This document shows positions 49,972-58,928 of a stretch of DNA of 64,000 nt, piece by piece; positions within the stretch are counted from its first letter, which is position 1, and every line of letters begins with the position of its first letter. Under the pieces are notes generated by a model. That model did no database searches. It saw only the letters and a list, made by a program, of their open reading frames with translations, and had not been told where the DNA came from. The translations under genes were made by a program, and so were the position numbers. Origin of the DNA: Persicitalea jodogahamensis (GTDB taxonomy: Bacteria; Bacteroidota; Bacteroidia; Cytophagales; Spirosomataceae); the NCBI RefSeq assembly GCF_014651615.1, contig NZ_BMXF01000001.1, positions 2,017,731 to 2,081,730 on the forward strand, written 5' to 3'.

Positions 49972-50307
49972 TCAAGGTAGTTTGAACACCCGCTCCATCA
50001 GCACCCACTTCTCGCCCGGCTTCGCCCCCGGTACGGCTTGCTGAAAGCCCCACATCAGGTCTTCCCATTCCACCGATCGGGGGTTTTGGTTGATCTCGTC
50101 CATCCGTTCGAACGAAAAGGTGTCGTCCACTTCCATAATCATGAACATCCGGTTTCCGAACAGATAAATCTCCATGTCCGTCACACCCGCCGCGCGTATG
50201 CTTTGGTTGATTTCGGGCCATTGGTTTTCGGGCGCGTGGTGCCATTTGTACTTTTCGATCAGGGCGGGGTCGTCTTTAAGATCGAGGGCGAGGCAGTATC
50301 GTTTCAT
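49972..50307 (-). CDS. L-rhamnose/L-fucose mutarotase-family protein
   Basis: 111 residues from the ATG at 50307, starting MKRYCLALDLKDDPALIEKYKWHHAP, the family signature with the conserved Tyr and His pair, followed by IYLFGNRMFMIMEVDD and the WVLMERVF end. The family interconverts anomers of L-rhamnose; some members act on L-fucose. L-galactose shares the configuration of L-fucose, so a role on L-galactose or L-fucose released here is plausible (inference). It is the last gene of the leftward GH86-GH2-sulfatase run, 44 bp after a sulfatase. Confidence 0.88.
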   Translation of the reverse strand: MKRYCLALDLKDDPALIEKYKWHHAPENQWPEINQSIRAAGVTDMEIYLFGNRMFMIMEVDDTFSFERMDEINQNPRSVEWEDLMWGFQQAVPGAKPGEKWVLMERVFKLP

Positions 50308-50351
50308 TTTAGTCAAGGATGGGATGTAATGATATTTTGATCTTTTAATCT

Positions 50352-51737
50352 TTATTTTCCTTTCGGACGCATGGCCTTTTCTCTTTGGGCTTTCCAAGCT
50401 TGCTGTTCTTTAATTACATTTTCCACGTGGGGGGCTTCCCAGCCGTGGGGTATGTTCTGGGCATCCCAGTCCCGGTAGGCCTTGTCTAGTTTAGCCACGA
50501 TTTCGGGGTGGTTGGCAGCGATGTTGTTTCGCTCAAAAGGATCGTTTTGAAGGTCAAAGAGCATTAAGTTTTTCTCATTCGCTCGCTTGTACAATTTATA
50601 GTCCCCGATTCGGGTGGCGTATTCAAAACCACCCACGGCCCGCCAAAACAGTTTTTCGTGGGGATTGGAATTTCTTTTTTTAGTAAGGTACGGAATCAGG
50701 CTCACGCCATCCAATTGCTTTTCTTTGAGTGGATCAGCACCAGCCGCTGCAAGCGCCGTGGGAAAGATATCGAGTGAACTCACCACTTGTGCGTACCGCC
50801 GGCCTTTCGGAAGACCCTTCGGCCAGGAGATGAAAAAAGGCACTTTGATCCCGCCTTCGTACAGCATTCCTTTATAGCCCCTGTTGGGCCTGTTATCAGC
50901 ATATTGATTCCTTCCGCCGTTGTCGCTCAGGTAGATAAGGACGGTGTTCTCTTTCATACCATTGGCCGCCAGCGTTGAGTCAATCCTTCCGACGCCCGCA
51001 TCTACCGCGTTGACCATCGCCCCGTAAATGCTTCGCCCGCCGTACTCAATGTGTTCAGTCTGTTTGAGGTAGTTCTCAGTGGCCTGGTCGGGGGCATGTG
51101 GTGCATTATAGGCCAGATAAATGAAAAAGGGTTTGTCGTTTTTTTGATTGATGACGCGAATCGCCTCATCGGTAAAGTCATCGGTCAGATAATGCAGTTC
51201 ATTTTCAGGAACCGGCACTCCGTTCCGCACTATTGTCTGTAGCGGACCATTCCGCTTCCCCCAGTAATTCATGCTGCCTCCCACGAAGCCAAACCAATGG
51301 TCAAACCCCTGTTGGGTAGGGTAGAGGTCGGGATGATCGCCCACGTGCCATTTCCCAATGGCGCTGGTACGATATCCTTGCTCTTTGAGGGCTTCTGAAA
51401 TCATTTTTTCTGAAAGTGGCGTACCTATGGTCGCATCATTATCATCGCCGTAAGGCATATTGCAATCGTGTCCGAACCGGGCCTGATAGCGTCCGGTAAG
51501 CAGACCCGCCCTGGAAGGGCTGCAGTAGGGATGCGAGACATAGCCGTTGGAAAAGATAATCCCGTTGGTAGCCAGCCGATCCAGATTTGGCGTGGGAATA
51601 TCCGTCGCTCCGTTAAAGCCCACATCGGCCCACCCCTGATCGTCGGTAAGGATAACAATGATGTTTGGTTTCTTTTCCTGAGCCTGTACGGGAAGGAAAA
51701 TGGACAGGCTGAAAATCAGGGTAGCAATGGTTTTCAT
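50352..51737 (-). CDS. S1-family sulfatase
   Basis: 461 residues with a signal peptide (MKTIATLIFSLSIFLPVQAQ). The sulfatase motif CSPSRAGLLTGR has Cys72 for conversion to formylglycine; metal ligands include Asp32-Asp33 (LTDDQGWADVG) and the later YLSDNGG. KWHVGDHPDLYP is the second conserved signature. It removes sulfate esters from a carbohydrate, presumably galactan sulfates such as L-galactose-6-sulfate (inference from neighbours). The ATG at 51737 gives a clean signal peptide; an earlier codon at 51788 overlaps the upstream gene. Conversion needs a sulfatase-maturating enzyme, not seen here. Confidence 0.92.
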   Translation of the reverse strand: MKTIATLIFSLSIFLPVQAQEKKPNIIVILTDDQGWADVGFNGATDIPTPNLDRLATNGIIFSNGYVSHPYCSPSRAGLLTGRYQARFGHDCNMPYGDDNDATIGTPLSEKMISEALKEQGYRTSAIGKWHVGDHPDLYPTQQGFDHWFGFVGGSMNYWGKRNGPLQTIVRNGVPVPENELHYLTDDFTDEAIRVINQKNDKPFFIYLAYNAPHAPDQATENYLKQTEHIEYGGRSIYGAMVNAVDAGVGRIDSTLAANGMKENTVLIYLSDNGGRNQYADNRPNRGYKGMLYEGGIKVPFFISWPKGLPKGRRYAQVVSSLDIFPTALAAAGADPLKEKQLDGVSLIPYLTKKRNSNPHEKLFWRAVGGFEYATRIGDYKLYKRANEKNLMLFDLQNDPFERNNIAANHPEIVAKLDKAYRDWDAQNIPHGWEAPHVENVIKEQQAWKAQREKAMRPKGK

Positions 51738-51775
51738 GATTGAACGATACGGATAAGTATTGGCTTTTCTTCGAC

Positions 51776-53404
51776 TCAATCGTTCCAATGCCCGTCGATT
51801 ACTTTCTGAATAGTGGGGTACTTTTCGTCAGTTTCGTTGTACTTTTTGCGCTGAGCCAGTATTTCCTGCTTCAATCCCGCGATGATGGCTTTGTACTTCG
51901 GGTCGTTGTAGCGGTTAACTACCTCTTTCGAATCGAGCGTCAGGTCGTAAAACTCCCAGGCCGCGGGGGTAGGCTCGAAGGGATACGACTCATTGATGTC
52001 CTTTTTCCAGGGCATGCTCGGCTTGCCGTACAGCTCAGGCAGGTAGTGCGCGCCATAGTAGAAAATCAGCTTGTACTTGTCCGTCCTGACGCCAAAATGC
52101 GAGGGTACGTCGTGGTGCGTCAGGTGCATCCAGTAGCGGTAGTAAGTGGCGGTATGGAAAGACTCAGACGGGTTTTGCAGCACTTTCCGGAAGCTTTCGC
52201 CCTGCATGTAGGCGGGTACTTTGCCACCCGCGAGTTCCAGCATCGTGGGGCCATAGTCGCAGTTGTTGACAAGGGCTTTTGTGCGGGTGTTGGCCTGGGC
52301 CGACTGGACGTTCTTGACAATAAACGGCATCCGCATGGATTCTTCGTACATCCAGCGTTTGTCCATGTAGTCGTGCTCACCGAGCATCATGCCCTGGTCG
52401 GAGGTGTAGATGATGATGGTGTTATCCCATAAGCCGTTCTTTTTCAGGTAGTCGAACAACCGTCCGAGGTTGTCGTCCACACCTTTCACACAGCGAAGGT
52501 ACTTTTTGAGATACATCTGGTACGCCGCCGAGGTCTGGGCCTGCGGATCGAGAATCGTGTCCAGGCCATACTGACGGGTGTAGCTGCGGTAAGGATGGCG
52601 GGCTGAAATGGAAGTACCGATGCGGCGGCGCAAGCTCCCGTAACGTCCCACAGTGGCTTCCGAGCCGAAAAATGGCTGAGCATACATGGACGCTGGTTCG
52701 GGAATATCAGTATCGGCGAGGTACTTTTCATAGCGCTCAGGATACTCGAAATCGTCGTGCGGAGCTTTGTGGTGGTGCATCAGAAAAAACGGCTTGCTCT
52801 TGTCGGCTTTGTCGAGCCATTCGAGTGTAATGTCGGTAATCACGTCCGAAACGTAGCCCTTCGTATTGACCATATTATTGGGCCACGCACCTTTTTTGCT
52901 GTCGGCAAACTTTGGGTCGAAATAATCACCCTGACCTTTCAGTACTTTGTAGTAGTCGAAGGCAGCGGGTTCGTTTTCAAGGTGCCACTTGCCAATCATG
53001 GCCGTTTGGTAGCCCAGCTTTTTCATCTCCGCGGGCAGGTACTGACGTTCAGGCGGCAGATTACCGTCGAGGTCGAGGACGCCGTTGGTCTGGCTGTATT
53101 GGCCGGTGATGATGTTGGCGCGGCTGGGGGTGCATATTGAATTGGTGCAGAAGGCATTTTCGAACAACATTCCCTCCTTGGCCAGTTTGTCGATATTCGG
53201 CGTAGGATTCAGGCTTGCCAACCTTTCCCCATAAGCCCCGATGGCCTGCGAAGTGTGATCGTCGGACATGATATAGATGATGTTGGGTCGTGCCGGGGTG
53301 CCGGATACGGCCGCGCCGCGACCGGCACCCCGTCGGTTTTGGGCATCAGCATCTACGGAAAGAAAAAGAAATAGGGCCAGAATCAGCCAGCTGCGTTTAG
53401 TCAT
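51776..53404 (-). CDS. S1-family sulfatase
   Basis: 542 residues from the ATG at 53404, with a signal peptide ending near VDADAQ. The formylglycine site is CTPSRANIITG (Cys91); metal ligands are in IMSDDHTSQAIG (Asp48-Asp49) and YTSDQGMMLGEHDYMDKRWMYE. MIGKWHLENEP is the family second signature. It belongs to a different S1 subgroup from the sulfatase at 50352, with the MYEESMR.PFIV and DYGPTMLELAGG segments. Two sulfatases of different subgroups suggest two sulfate positions or linkages on the galactan. It is 38 bp downstream of GH2. Confidence 0.92.
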   Translation of the reverse strand: MTKRSWLILALFLFLSVDADAQNRRGAGRGAAVSGTPARPNIIYIMSDDHTSQAIGAYGERLASLNPTPNIDKLAKEGMLFENAFCTNSICTPSRANIITGQYSQTNGVLDLDGNLPPERQYLPAEMKKLGYQTAMIGKWHLENEPAAFDYYKVLKGQGDYFDPKFADSKKGAWPNNMVNTKGYVSDVITDITLEWLDKADKSKPFFLMHHHKAPHDDFEYPERYEKYLADTDIPEPASMYAQPFFGSEATVGRYGSLRRRIGTSISARHPYRSYTRQYGLDTILDPQAQTSAAYQMYLKKYLRCVKGVDDNLGRLFDYLKKNGLWDNTIIIYTSDQGMMLGEHDYMDKRWMYEESMRMPFIVKNVQSAQANTRTKALVNNCDYGPTMLELAGGKVPAYMQGESFRKVLQNPSESFHTATYYRYWMHLTHHDVPSHFGVRTDKYKLIFYYGAHYLPELYGKPSMPWKKDINESYPFEPTPAAWEFYDLTLDSKEVVNRYNDPKYKAIIAGLKQEILAQRKKYNETDEKYPTIQKVIDGHWND

Positions 53405-53442
53405 TTCGGAGATAGGGTCAGGTACTCGCATAGTGTATTTTT

Positions 53443-56277
53443 TTAATTTAATTCTTTGATTGTTAGTCCGTTCAACCCCAGTGTCTTGCCTTGGTCAAGG
53501 GTACTCAATTGCACGGAAATATCCTTCCTGCCATCTGAATGGATGGTGTAGGTTGAGCGGATAGGCTCGGCGACGGAAGTGGGTCCACTGCTTTTTTTCT
53601 TTGGCAAAAGCCCGGTTGCCACTCTTTTTCCTTGCTCGTCCTCAATTGTTATGGACTGTTTGATCGCATAATCCGTCTTTTCATCTATCTGGTACTGGTA
53701 GAATGTTAACTCATATTTTCCCTTCGGCAGGTCGGAAAACCGCAAACCAATGCTTCCATTCCTGGCCAGTATGCCATCGTTAACCAGGTAAGGCAAATCG
53801 CCGACAGCCCCGAAATTATCTTCAAACTCGTACGTGCCGGCAAAGGCTAGTTTGGCTTTTCCAAAATTCGCCAGGGGGTAGTTTTTAAGGTTGGTGTCGT
53901 TTATGTTTTCCCAACCAAACTGCACCAGTTTATTTTTGGTATTTCCCAAGTCCAGACGATGGGCTTTTTCCTCAAAAAAAACGGGATAATCCTCAGGTAC
54001 TTCTTCCCCAATTTCCAGGCTGATTTCACCACTTCGCAGGTTCTTGGCGGTGGCTTTGATCAGAACCGGACCAGCGGTGGTGCCGGTGCGTATAATGGCA
54101 GCAGCGGTGCCGAAGGATGCCTTGATAGGATTGGCACCCGATGCTTGGTCGCCTTCCAGTTTGGCATCACCGATGATTTCAAAGCGAACCTCCGTGGAAT
54201 CATCGTACACGATAGCGCCCTTATCATCCACGATCTGAGCGTAGACAAACGTCATATCGCTACCGTTGGCAGAAAGTTTGCCGTCCAGTTCTGTTCGGCT
54301 CATTTTAATCGCAAAAGGCTGACCTGACTTTCGGCTTTTAAATTCAGCCGCAACTTGTTTTTGGTGGAAAGCCACAGCCCGTAGCTCTCCACCTTTCCAG
54401 TCGAAATCGAAGGTGAAGGAAGGATGGTTGAGATGCGCTTTTTCGCGCGAAAAGTCAGGAGTTTGTCGGGCAATCAGCTGGTCGTTATGGTATAGCTCCA
54501 CTTCGGGGCAATTGCTGAAAACGATTACCTTACCGTCTTTCGAAACCCGCTCGTCGGCGATATACACCATGGGTGAGGGGATCATTTCGGACTGATACCA
54601 ATAGGCCAGGGGGTAGGTTTGGCGGAATATGGAAAAGGGGCGCCGCAGGTTCATCAGATCATCGCGCTCGAAGGCCAGGTATTCGTGGGCCGTCCAGGCA
54701 GCGGCGCCGATGCGATTAGTAGCCTGTCGCGACTTGCTGACTTCCAGCTGATTGGTATGCGCATCGGCGGACGAGCCGTGTTCGCACAAAAACATGAGCT
54801 CGCCTTCTGGCAGGGCGAGCCCCTGGTAGTCCATCGGAGTGTAGAGGTCGGTGACGCCCGAATTTCGCGGCCCCGTCCATGGGCTGCCGTTTGAGGCGGT
54901 GGGGCGGGTGGGATCTTCTTCCTTGGCGGCGTAGTGAAGTGCTGGAACGGGGCCGCGGTGATTGATGCCTCCGCTCCACATAATGATGGAGGGGTGGTTG
55001 CGGTGGTTACGGATCATAACCCGGGTCGATTCTACCAACCGATCCATCCAAAGCTGATTGCCAATATGAATCCAGGTGGGAGCTTCCTCGTACAGCAAAA
55101 TGCCAAGTTCATCGCAGGCCTCGATGAACGAATCGTCGTGGGGGTAGTGCGCCAGCCGCACAACGTTGAAACCCATTTTCTTGAATTGCAGCGCATCGGC
55201 CCGGTGCAAAGTGTTGGACGCCGCGTCACCGATGAAGGGGAATTGCTGGTGGCGGTTCACGCCAATAAGCTCCACCTCATTTCCATTCAGTAAAAATCCC
55301 TTGTCTAAAAGGAATTCTATCTTTCGGATCCCCAAGGAATTGACCTGATGGTCCACGACCTTGCCATCGATCAGGATTTCGGTAAGTACCTGATATAGGT
55401 AGGGCGTGTCAATGCTCCACAATTGCAGGTTTTCTTCGATGCCCGCGGTTTGTCGGAAATTGACCGTCGCGTTGGCGGCAATTTTTTTCCTGTCTGAAAG
55501 CTTGGCTACCACCCGGCGGTCGGCATCGATAATGCGCTGCACTACCTCCACTGGTTGCACTTTGGCCGACTCGTTTTTTACAGTCGTTCTGATACTGACG
55601 GTCGCATTTTCCGGCGTTACCGAAGGGGTAGTGATAAAAATACCTGCGTCAGCCTCTTCCCAGGCAAAGCCCACGTGCACCGGGTGCGTTGTGACCAGGT
55701 ACACATCCCGATACAGACCATTGTACCGGATAAAGTCGGCCTTGTCGCCATCGGGAGGTACTTCGGAATTGACTGTGTTGTCGGCTTTGATTACTACGCG
55801 ATTGGGCTTGCCGGCCTGTAAAAAGGCAGTGATATCGAAACTGAAAGGCGTATACCCCCCCAGCGCGTTTTGCCCCACATGCCGGCCATTGACCCACACG
55901 TCCGTCACCTGGTGAACGCCTTCGAATTCCAGAAAATATTTACGATCAGGTTCAGGTTTGATCGACAAGTCCTTGGCGTAATAGCCACTAGTGCGCTGAA
56001 ATGTTTTCTGATTCTTATCGTCCTTTGAACCGTTCAAATCCATGGATACCCATTCGAAAATGTGCGGCAGGTTGACGGGCTTCAACTGACTGAGGTTAAA
56101 GGAAGCCCTGTTCAGTTGGTCTTCGTTCTTCTCCTGAGTAAAAACCCAATCCCGGTTTAGCGTGAGGCGGGTTCGCTGGCTTTGGGCAGAACTAGTTAGC
56201 GAGGTAAAAGAGACAAGAAAAATTGTCAGAATAATCAACAGGAATTGTCCTTTCGCTTGCTGTAGACAGGTTTTCAC
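53443..56277 (-). CDS. GH2-family protein with altered acid/base motif
   Basis: 944 residues with a signal peptide (to about 31). Domain order: sugar-binding jelly roll (about 35-200), immunoglobulin-like domain (210-320), GH2 TIM barrel (325-610; GVNRHQQFPFIGDA, NVVRLAHYPHDDSFIEACDELGILLYEE), DUF4982-like (about 620-720) and further beta domains. At the usual W-S-x-G-N-E acid/base motif it reads WSGGINH (434-440), so the acid/base Glu is missing. Glu499 in FLCEHG sits at the nucleophile position. It may be a beta-galactosidase using another acid, or a binding protein. The start is GTG. It lies 71 bp downstream of GH86. Confidence 0.85.
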   Translation of the reverse strand: MKTCLQQAKGQFLLIILTIFLVSFTSLTSSAQSQRTRLTLNRDWVFTQEKNEDQLNRASFNLSQLKPVNLPHIFEWVSMDLNGSKDDKNQKTFQRTSGYYAKDLSIKPEPDRKYFLEFEGVHQVTDVWVNGRHVGQNALGGYTPFSFDITAFLQAGKPNRVVIKADNTVNSEVPPDGDKADFIRYNGLYRDVYLVTTHPVHVGFAWEEADAGIFITTPSVTPENATVSIRTTVKNESAKVQPVEVVQRIIDADRRVVAKLSDRKKIAANATVNFRQTAGIEENLQLWSIDTPYLYQVLTEILIDGKVVDHQVNSLGIRKIEFLLDKGFLLNGNEVELIGVNRHQQFPFIGDAASNTLHRADALQFKKMGFNVVRLAHYPHDDSFIEACDELGILLYEEAPTWIHIGNQLWMDRLVESTRVMIRNHRNHPSIIMWSGGINHRGPVPALHYAAKEEDPTRPTASNGSPWTGPRNSGVTDLYTPMDYQGLALPEGELMFLCEHGSSADAHTNQLEVSKSRQATNRIGAAAWTAHEYLAFERDDLMNLRRPFSIFRQTYPLAYWYQSEMIPSPMVYIADERVSKDGKVIVFSNCPEVELYHNDQLIARQTPDFSREKAHLNHPSFTFDFDWKGGELRAVAFHQKQVAAEFKSRKSGQPFAIKMSRTELDGKLSANGSDMTFVYAQIVDDKGAIVYDDSTEVRFEIIGDAKLEGDQASGANPIKASFGTAAAIIRTGTTAGPVLIKATAKNLRSGEISLEIGEEVPEDYPVFFEEKAHRLDLGNTKNKLVQFGWENINDTNLKNYPLANFGKAKLAFAGTYEFEDNFGAVGDLPYLVNDGILARNGSIGLRFSDLPKGKYELTFYQYQIDEKTDYAIKQSITIEDEQGKRVATGLLPKKKSSGPTSVAEPIRSTYTIHSDGRKDISVQLSTLDQGKTLGLNGLTIKELN

Positions 56278-56348
56278 TCTTAGATTATTTAACGATGCCG
56301 GACTGTTTGTTTCGAATCAATCGGGTTGAGTGAGACATGTTTTACTGA

Positions 56349-58175
56349 CTATTTTTCTTTGGAAACAGCTACCAGCACCACCGAACTCACCCGCCCTCCA
56401 TCTGCGTCGTCGAATGTAATTTGGGCCACGTTGTCTTGTTGGACGAGCGTCCCATCGACCGGGATTACAAGGCTACCGAAGAACGAATGACGGCTTTTCT
56501 GATCATAACCCGCCCAGTCATCGGGTACCTTCAGCGGCTTTCCGTTCAGTGTGACCTTGGGCTTCAAGGAAAGATCGTGGTTGCGGCTAAGCGCCAGGCG
56601 CAGGTAAGCTTTTTCCGCTTTTTGGTTCACGCCGTTTATCTCGAATGTCAACGGAGTGCCTTTTTTTACGGGCTGGAGATAAGTTTGAGAATAGTACTTA
56701 GTCTGATTCAGTTTTTGTTGAAAAACCTCGGCGTTCGGGGCGTCATAGGCTATTTCGAACAGGATCATACCCGCTTTCGGCATGTCTATTTCTGCCGGAA
56801 TCTCCCTGATTTCCGTAGTCTGATAGTTCACACTACTATCGGGATTCATGTACCATACTTTTTGTGTGATGCCCTTGATCCTCATGTTTCCCTTCAAGGC
56901 CTTCAACTGGATTTTGGGACTGTCATCTTCTAGATTTTTCAGCACCAAAAATGCTTTCCCTTTGCTCACGAAGGCCGCCGTGGCTACGTCGGGGTCGCTG
57001 CTTTGTGTCCAGGCGCGGGTACCTTCCACGTTCTTCCACATGTCATAGTAACCCGCGAGCGATGTAAACTCCCAGCCTGAGTCGTTGGCTGAGGGCCGCA
57101 GGATAACCCACTGGTAGGGTTGGCCGGGGTGCGAATTAAGATACCATTGTGATTTTCCGGTAATGAAAGGCACCGCTCTTTTTATCACCTCAGGCCGTTC
57201 CATGATTCCCATCGTAAGGTTATGGATAGAGTTGACCGTAAGTGCATTCCGCGCTTCCAGGTAACGATCACTCCATCCTTTACCCGTGATGCCAAACTCC
57301 GAAATCATCATCGGCTTCACATATCCCCACTTGATGAATGAGTAGGTTTCAATCAAATCAAGAATGGCTTCCGAATTGCTGCCCGACCGTTTGGCGATGC
57401 TGCCTTCGAGGTTCATGCCGTCGTAAAGGTGGACGGACAGGTAATCCATTTTCTCGCCCGCCACGTCCATGAATTGCTTCATGCGCTGCTCCCAAATCGT
57501 GAAATCCTTGAAGTCGTACTCGGGCCAGGCCGAAGCATAGCCCACAATCTTGACACCAGGTACCTGCTGGTGCATTTTATCGGCCAGCAGTGCGTGGTAT
57601 TGACACATGCGGCTAATGACTTCGTCCGAGTTCTTTCCGAACTCCCCGGCATGAACGAATGGCTCGTTAATCGGTTCGTAGTACGCGGGGAGCGGTTTGT
57701 TTTTGCCGAAATAATAGTTGAAATAGTGAGTGGTGTGCTGAGCCAGCCGCTCCGGATCGACCTCCATGCTGAACACCCGGCGGGGATGATCGGTAGAGAT
57801 CACTCCACCCATTTGCCGCAGATCCTTCAATACAGGCTGCTTCTGCAGATAGCTTTCACCCCGTGCCCGCATCGTGGCTTCATCAGGTAAGTTACCGAGA
57901 TCCGCTTCGAGAGTCCCTGCACCTGAAAATTCACGACCACCATCGCCGATTCTGAGATCCTCAAACAAATACTTCCGCTCCGCCGCGCTGAATTCATTGA
58001 GCGACCTTCCCTGATGCAGGTTGAAATAGGCGGAACGGTCGAGCTGGCTGCTTCCACCGATGGCGCGCTCGGTGGTAAAATCCACCTCTATATCAATCTG
58101 CGCCCAGGCCGGAGACCAGGGATTCAGGAAACATACAAGCAGATAACATAAAGAAGAGGCAGATCTTGAAAACAT
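56349..58175 (-). CDS. GH86 beta-agarase/beta-porphyranase
   Basis: 608 residues with a signal peptide (to about 25, PAWAQ). The TIM barrel carries YYEPINEPFVHAGEF with candidate acid/base Glu171, the family-specific segment EKMDYLSVHLYDG and SGSNSEAILDLIETYSF, and VKPMMISEFGITG with nucleophile Glu293. Two C-terminal beta domains (about 380-605) follow. GH86 members are endo-acting beta-agarases or beta-porphyranases. It is the first gene of a leftward run GH86-GH2-sulfatase-sulfatase-mutarotase with gaps of 71, 38, 38 and 44 bp. Agarase versus porphyranase cannot be told, but the P450 and sulfatases favour porphyran. Confidence 0.85.
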   Translation of the reverse strand: MFSRSASSLCYLLVCFLNPWSPAWAQIDIEVDFTTERAIGGSSQLDRSAYFNLHQGRSLNEFSAAERKYLFEDLRIGDGGREFSGAGTLEADLGNLPDEATMRARGESYLQKQPVLKDLRQMGGVISTDHPRRVFSMEVDPERLAQHTTHYFNYYFGKNKPLPAYYEPINEPFVHAGEFGKNSDEVISRMCQYHALLADKMHQQVPGVKIVGYASAWPEYDFKDFTIWEQRMKQFMDVAGEKMDYLSVHLYDGMNLEGSIAKRSGSNSEAILDLIETYSFIKWGYVKPMMISEFGITGKGWSDRYLEARNALTVNSIHNLTMGIMERPEVIKRAVPFITGKSQWYLNSHPGQPYQWVILRPSANDSGWEFTSLAGYYDMWKNVEGTRAWTQSSDPDVATAAFVSKGKAFLVLKNLEDDSPKIQLKALKGNMRIKGITQKVWYMNPDSSVNYQTTEIREIPAEIDMPKAGMILFEIAYDAPNAEVFQQKLNQTKYYSQTYLQPVKKGTPLTFEINGVNQKAEKAYLRLALSRNHDLSLKPKVTLNGKPLKVPDDWAGYDQKSRHSFFGSLVIPVDGTLVQQDNVAQITFDDADGGRVSSVVLVAVSKEK

Positions 58176-58928
58176 GATGCTTGAAGAAGGTAAATAATTA
58201 AAAAAGCAAGGTCAAAAATGTACTACTTTGGCCTCCGCTCGACCGCCCTTTCCGAGGTTTTGAGGTGCCGGGATAAGACAAAAATCAAAGTAATGGCATT
58301 ATTACAAGATATTATCCTACAAATTTAGAGATGAAAGAGAGGAACCCTTTAAACTACCTTAGCATACATTCATACTATATTGGCAACATCCGGCCACACG
58401 CTGTCCAGATCTCCAGCAGACTATTTGCTTTCAACCTACCCACGATTACTGGCATTTGCCAAAGTCGGTATTTTGATCCTTATTGCCCGCTTCATTACCC
58501 CTTTTGGAATCTCTGTTTTGCCGGCTTTGTGCAAAATCGAGAGAACCCTACTTTTCGACCTTGGACAGGACCATACGGATAGGTCCAATCTGACCGAGCG
58601 GCCAGAATTATTAAGAAAGAAAAGGGTACTTTTTACGGAGTTGGTGAAGTAGCATAAGCAATACGATGACCCGCTGGATTTTCCGGGGAAATGGTCATAG
58701 GTACCTTATACTACATTATCGAATCTTTGAATTCAACGATTTTGCAGGTAGTTATGAATTCGCCGGCAGTTAAGCTCCAAATCGTTCCACCACTCCTTTC
58801 GTACTACCATTTGGGCAGCAGATTATACAGTGGGGTAGTTTAATAAAGGAAAACTTCGAAGGAAAGGTATTATAGAGTCAGGGCTTGTCCATCTGGCAGA
58901 CAGCGCAATTTGCACATCATTACTTGCT
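58176..58928. other. Long intergenic region upstream of GH86
   Basis: 753 bp that should hold the GH86-operon promoter and the 3' end of the FG-GAP gene transcript. Short frames (58331-58582, 58380-58652 plus; 58823-59038 minus) have no recognisable product. No clear palindrome or consensus -7 box was found; a near match, CAAAAATGTA (TACATTTTTG on the minus strand), lies close to the GH86 start. Confidence 0.4.

Noticed and set aside
58380-58652. 90-codon plus-strand frame upstream of GH86
   Set aside because: No recognisable protein and it lies in the expected promoter region of the GH86 operon.
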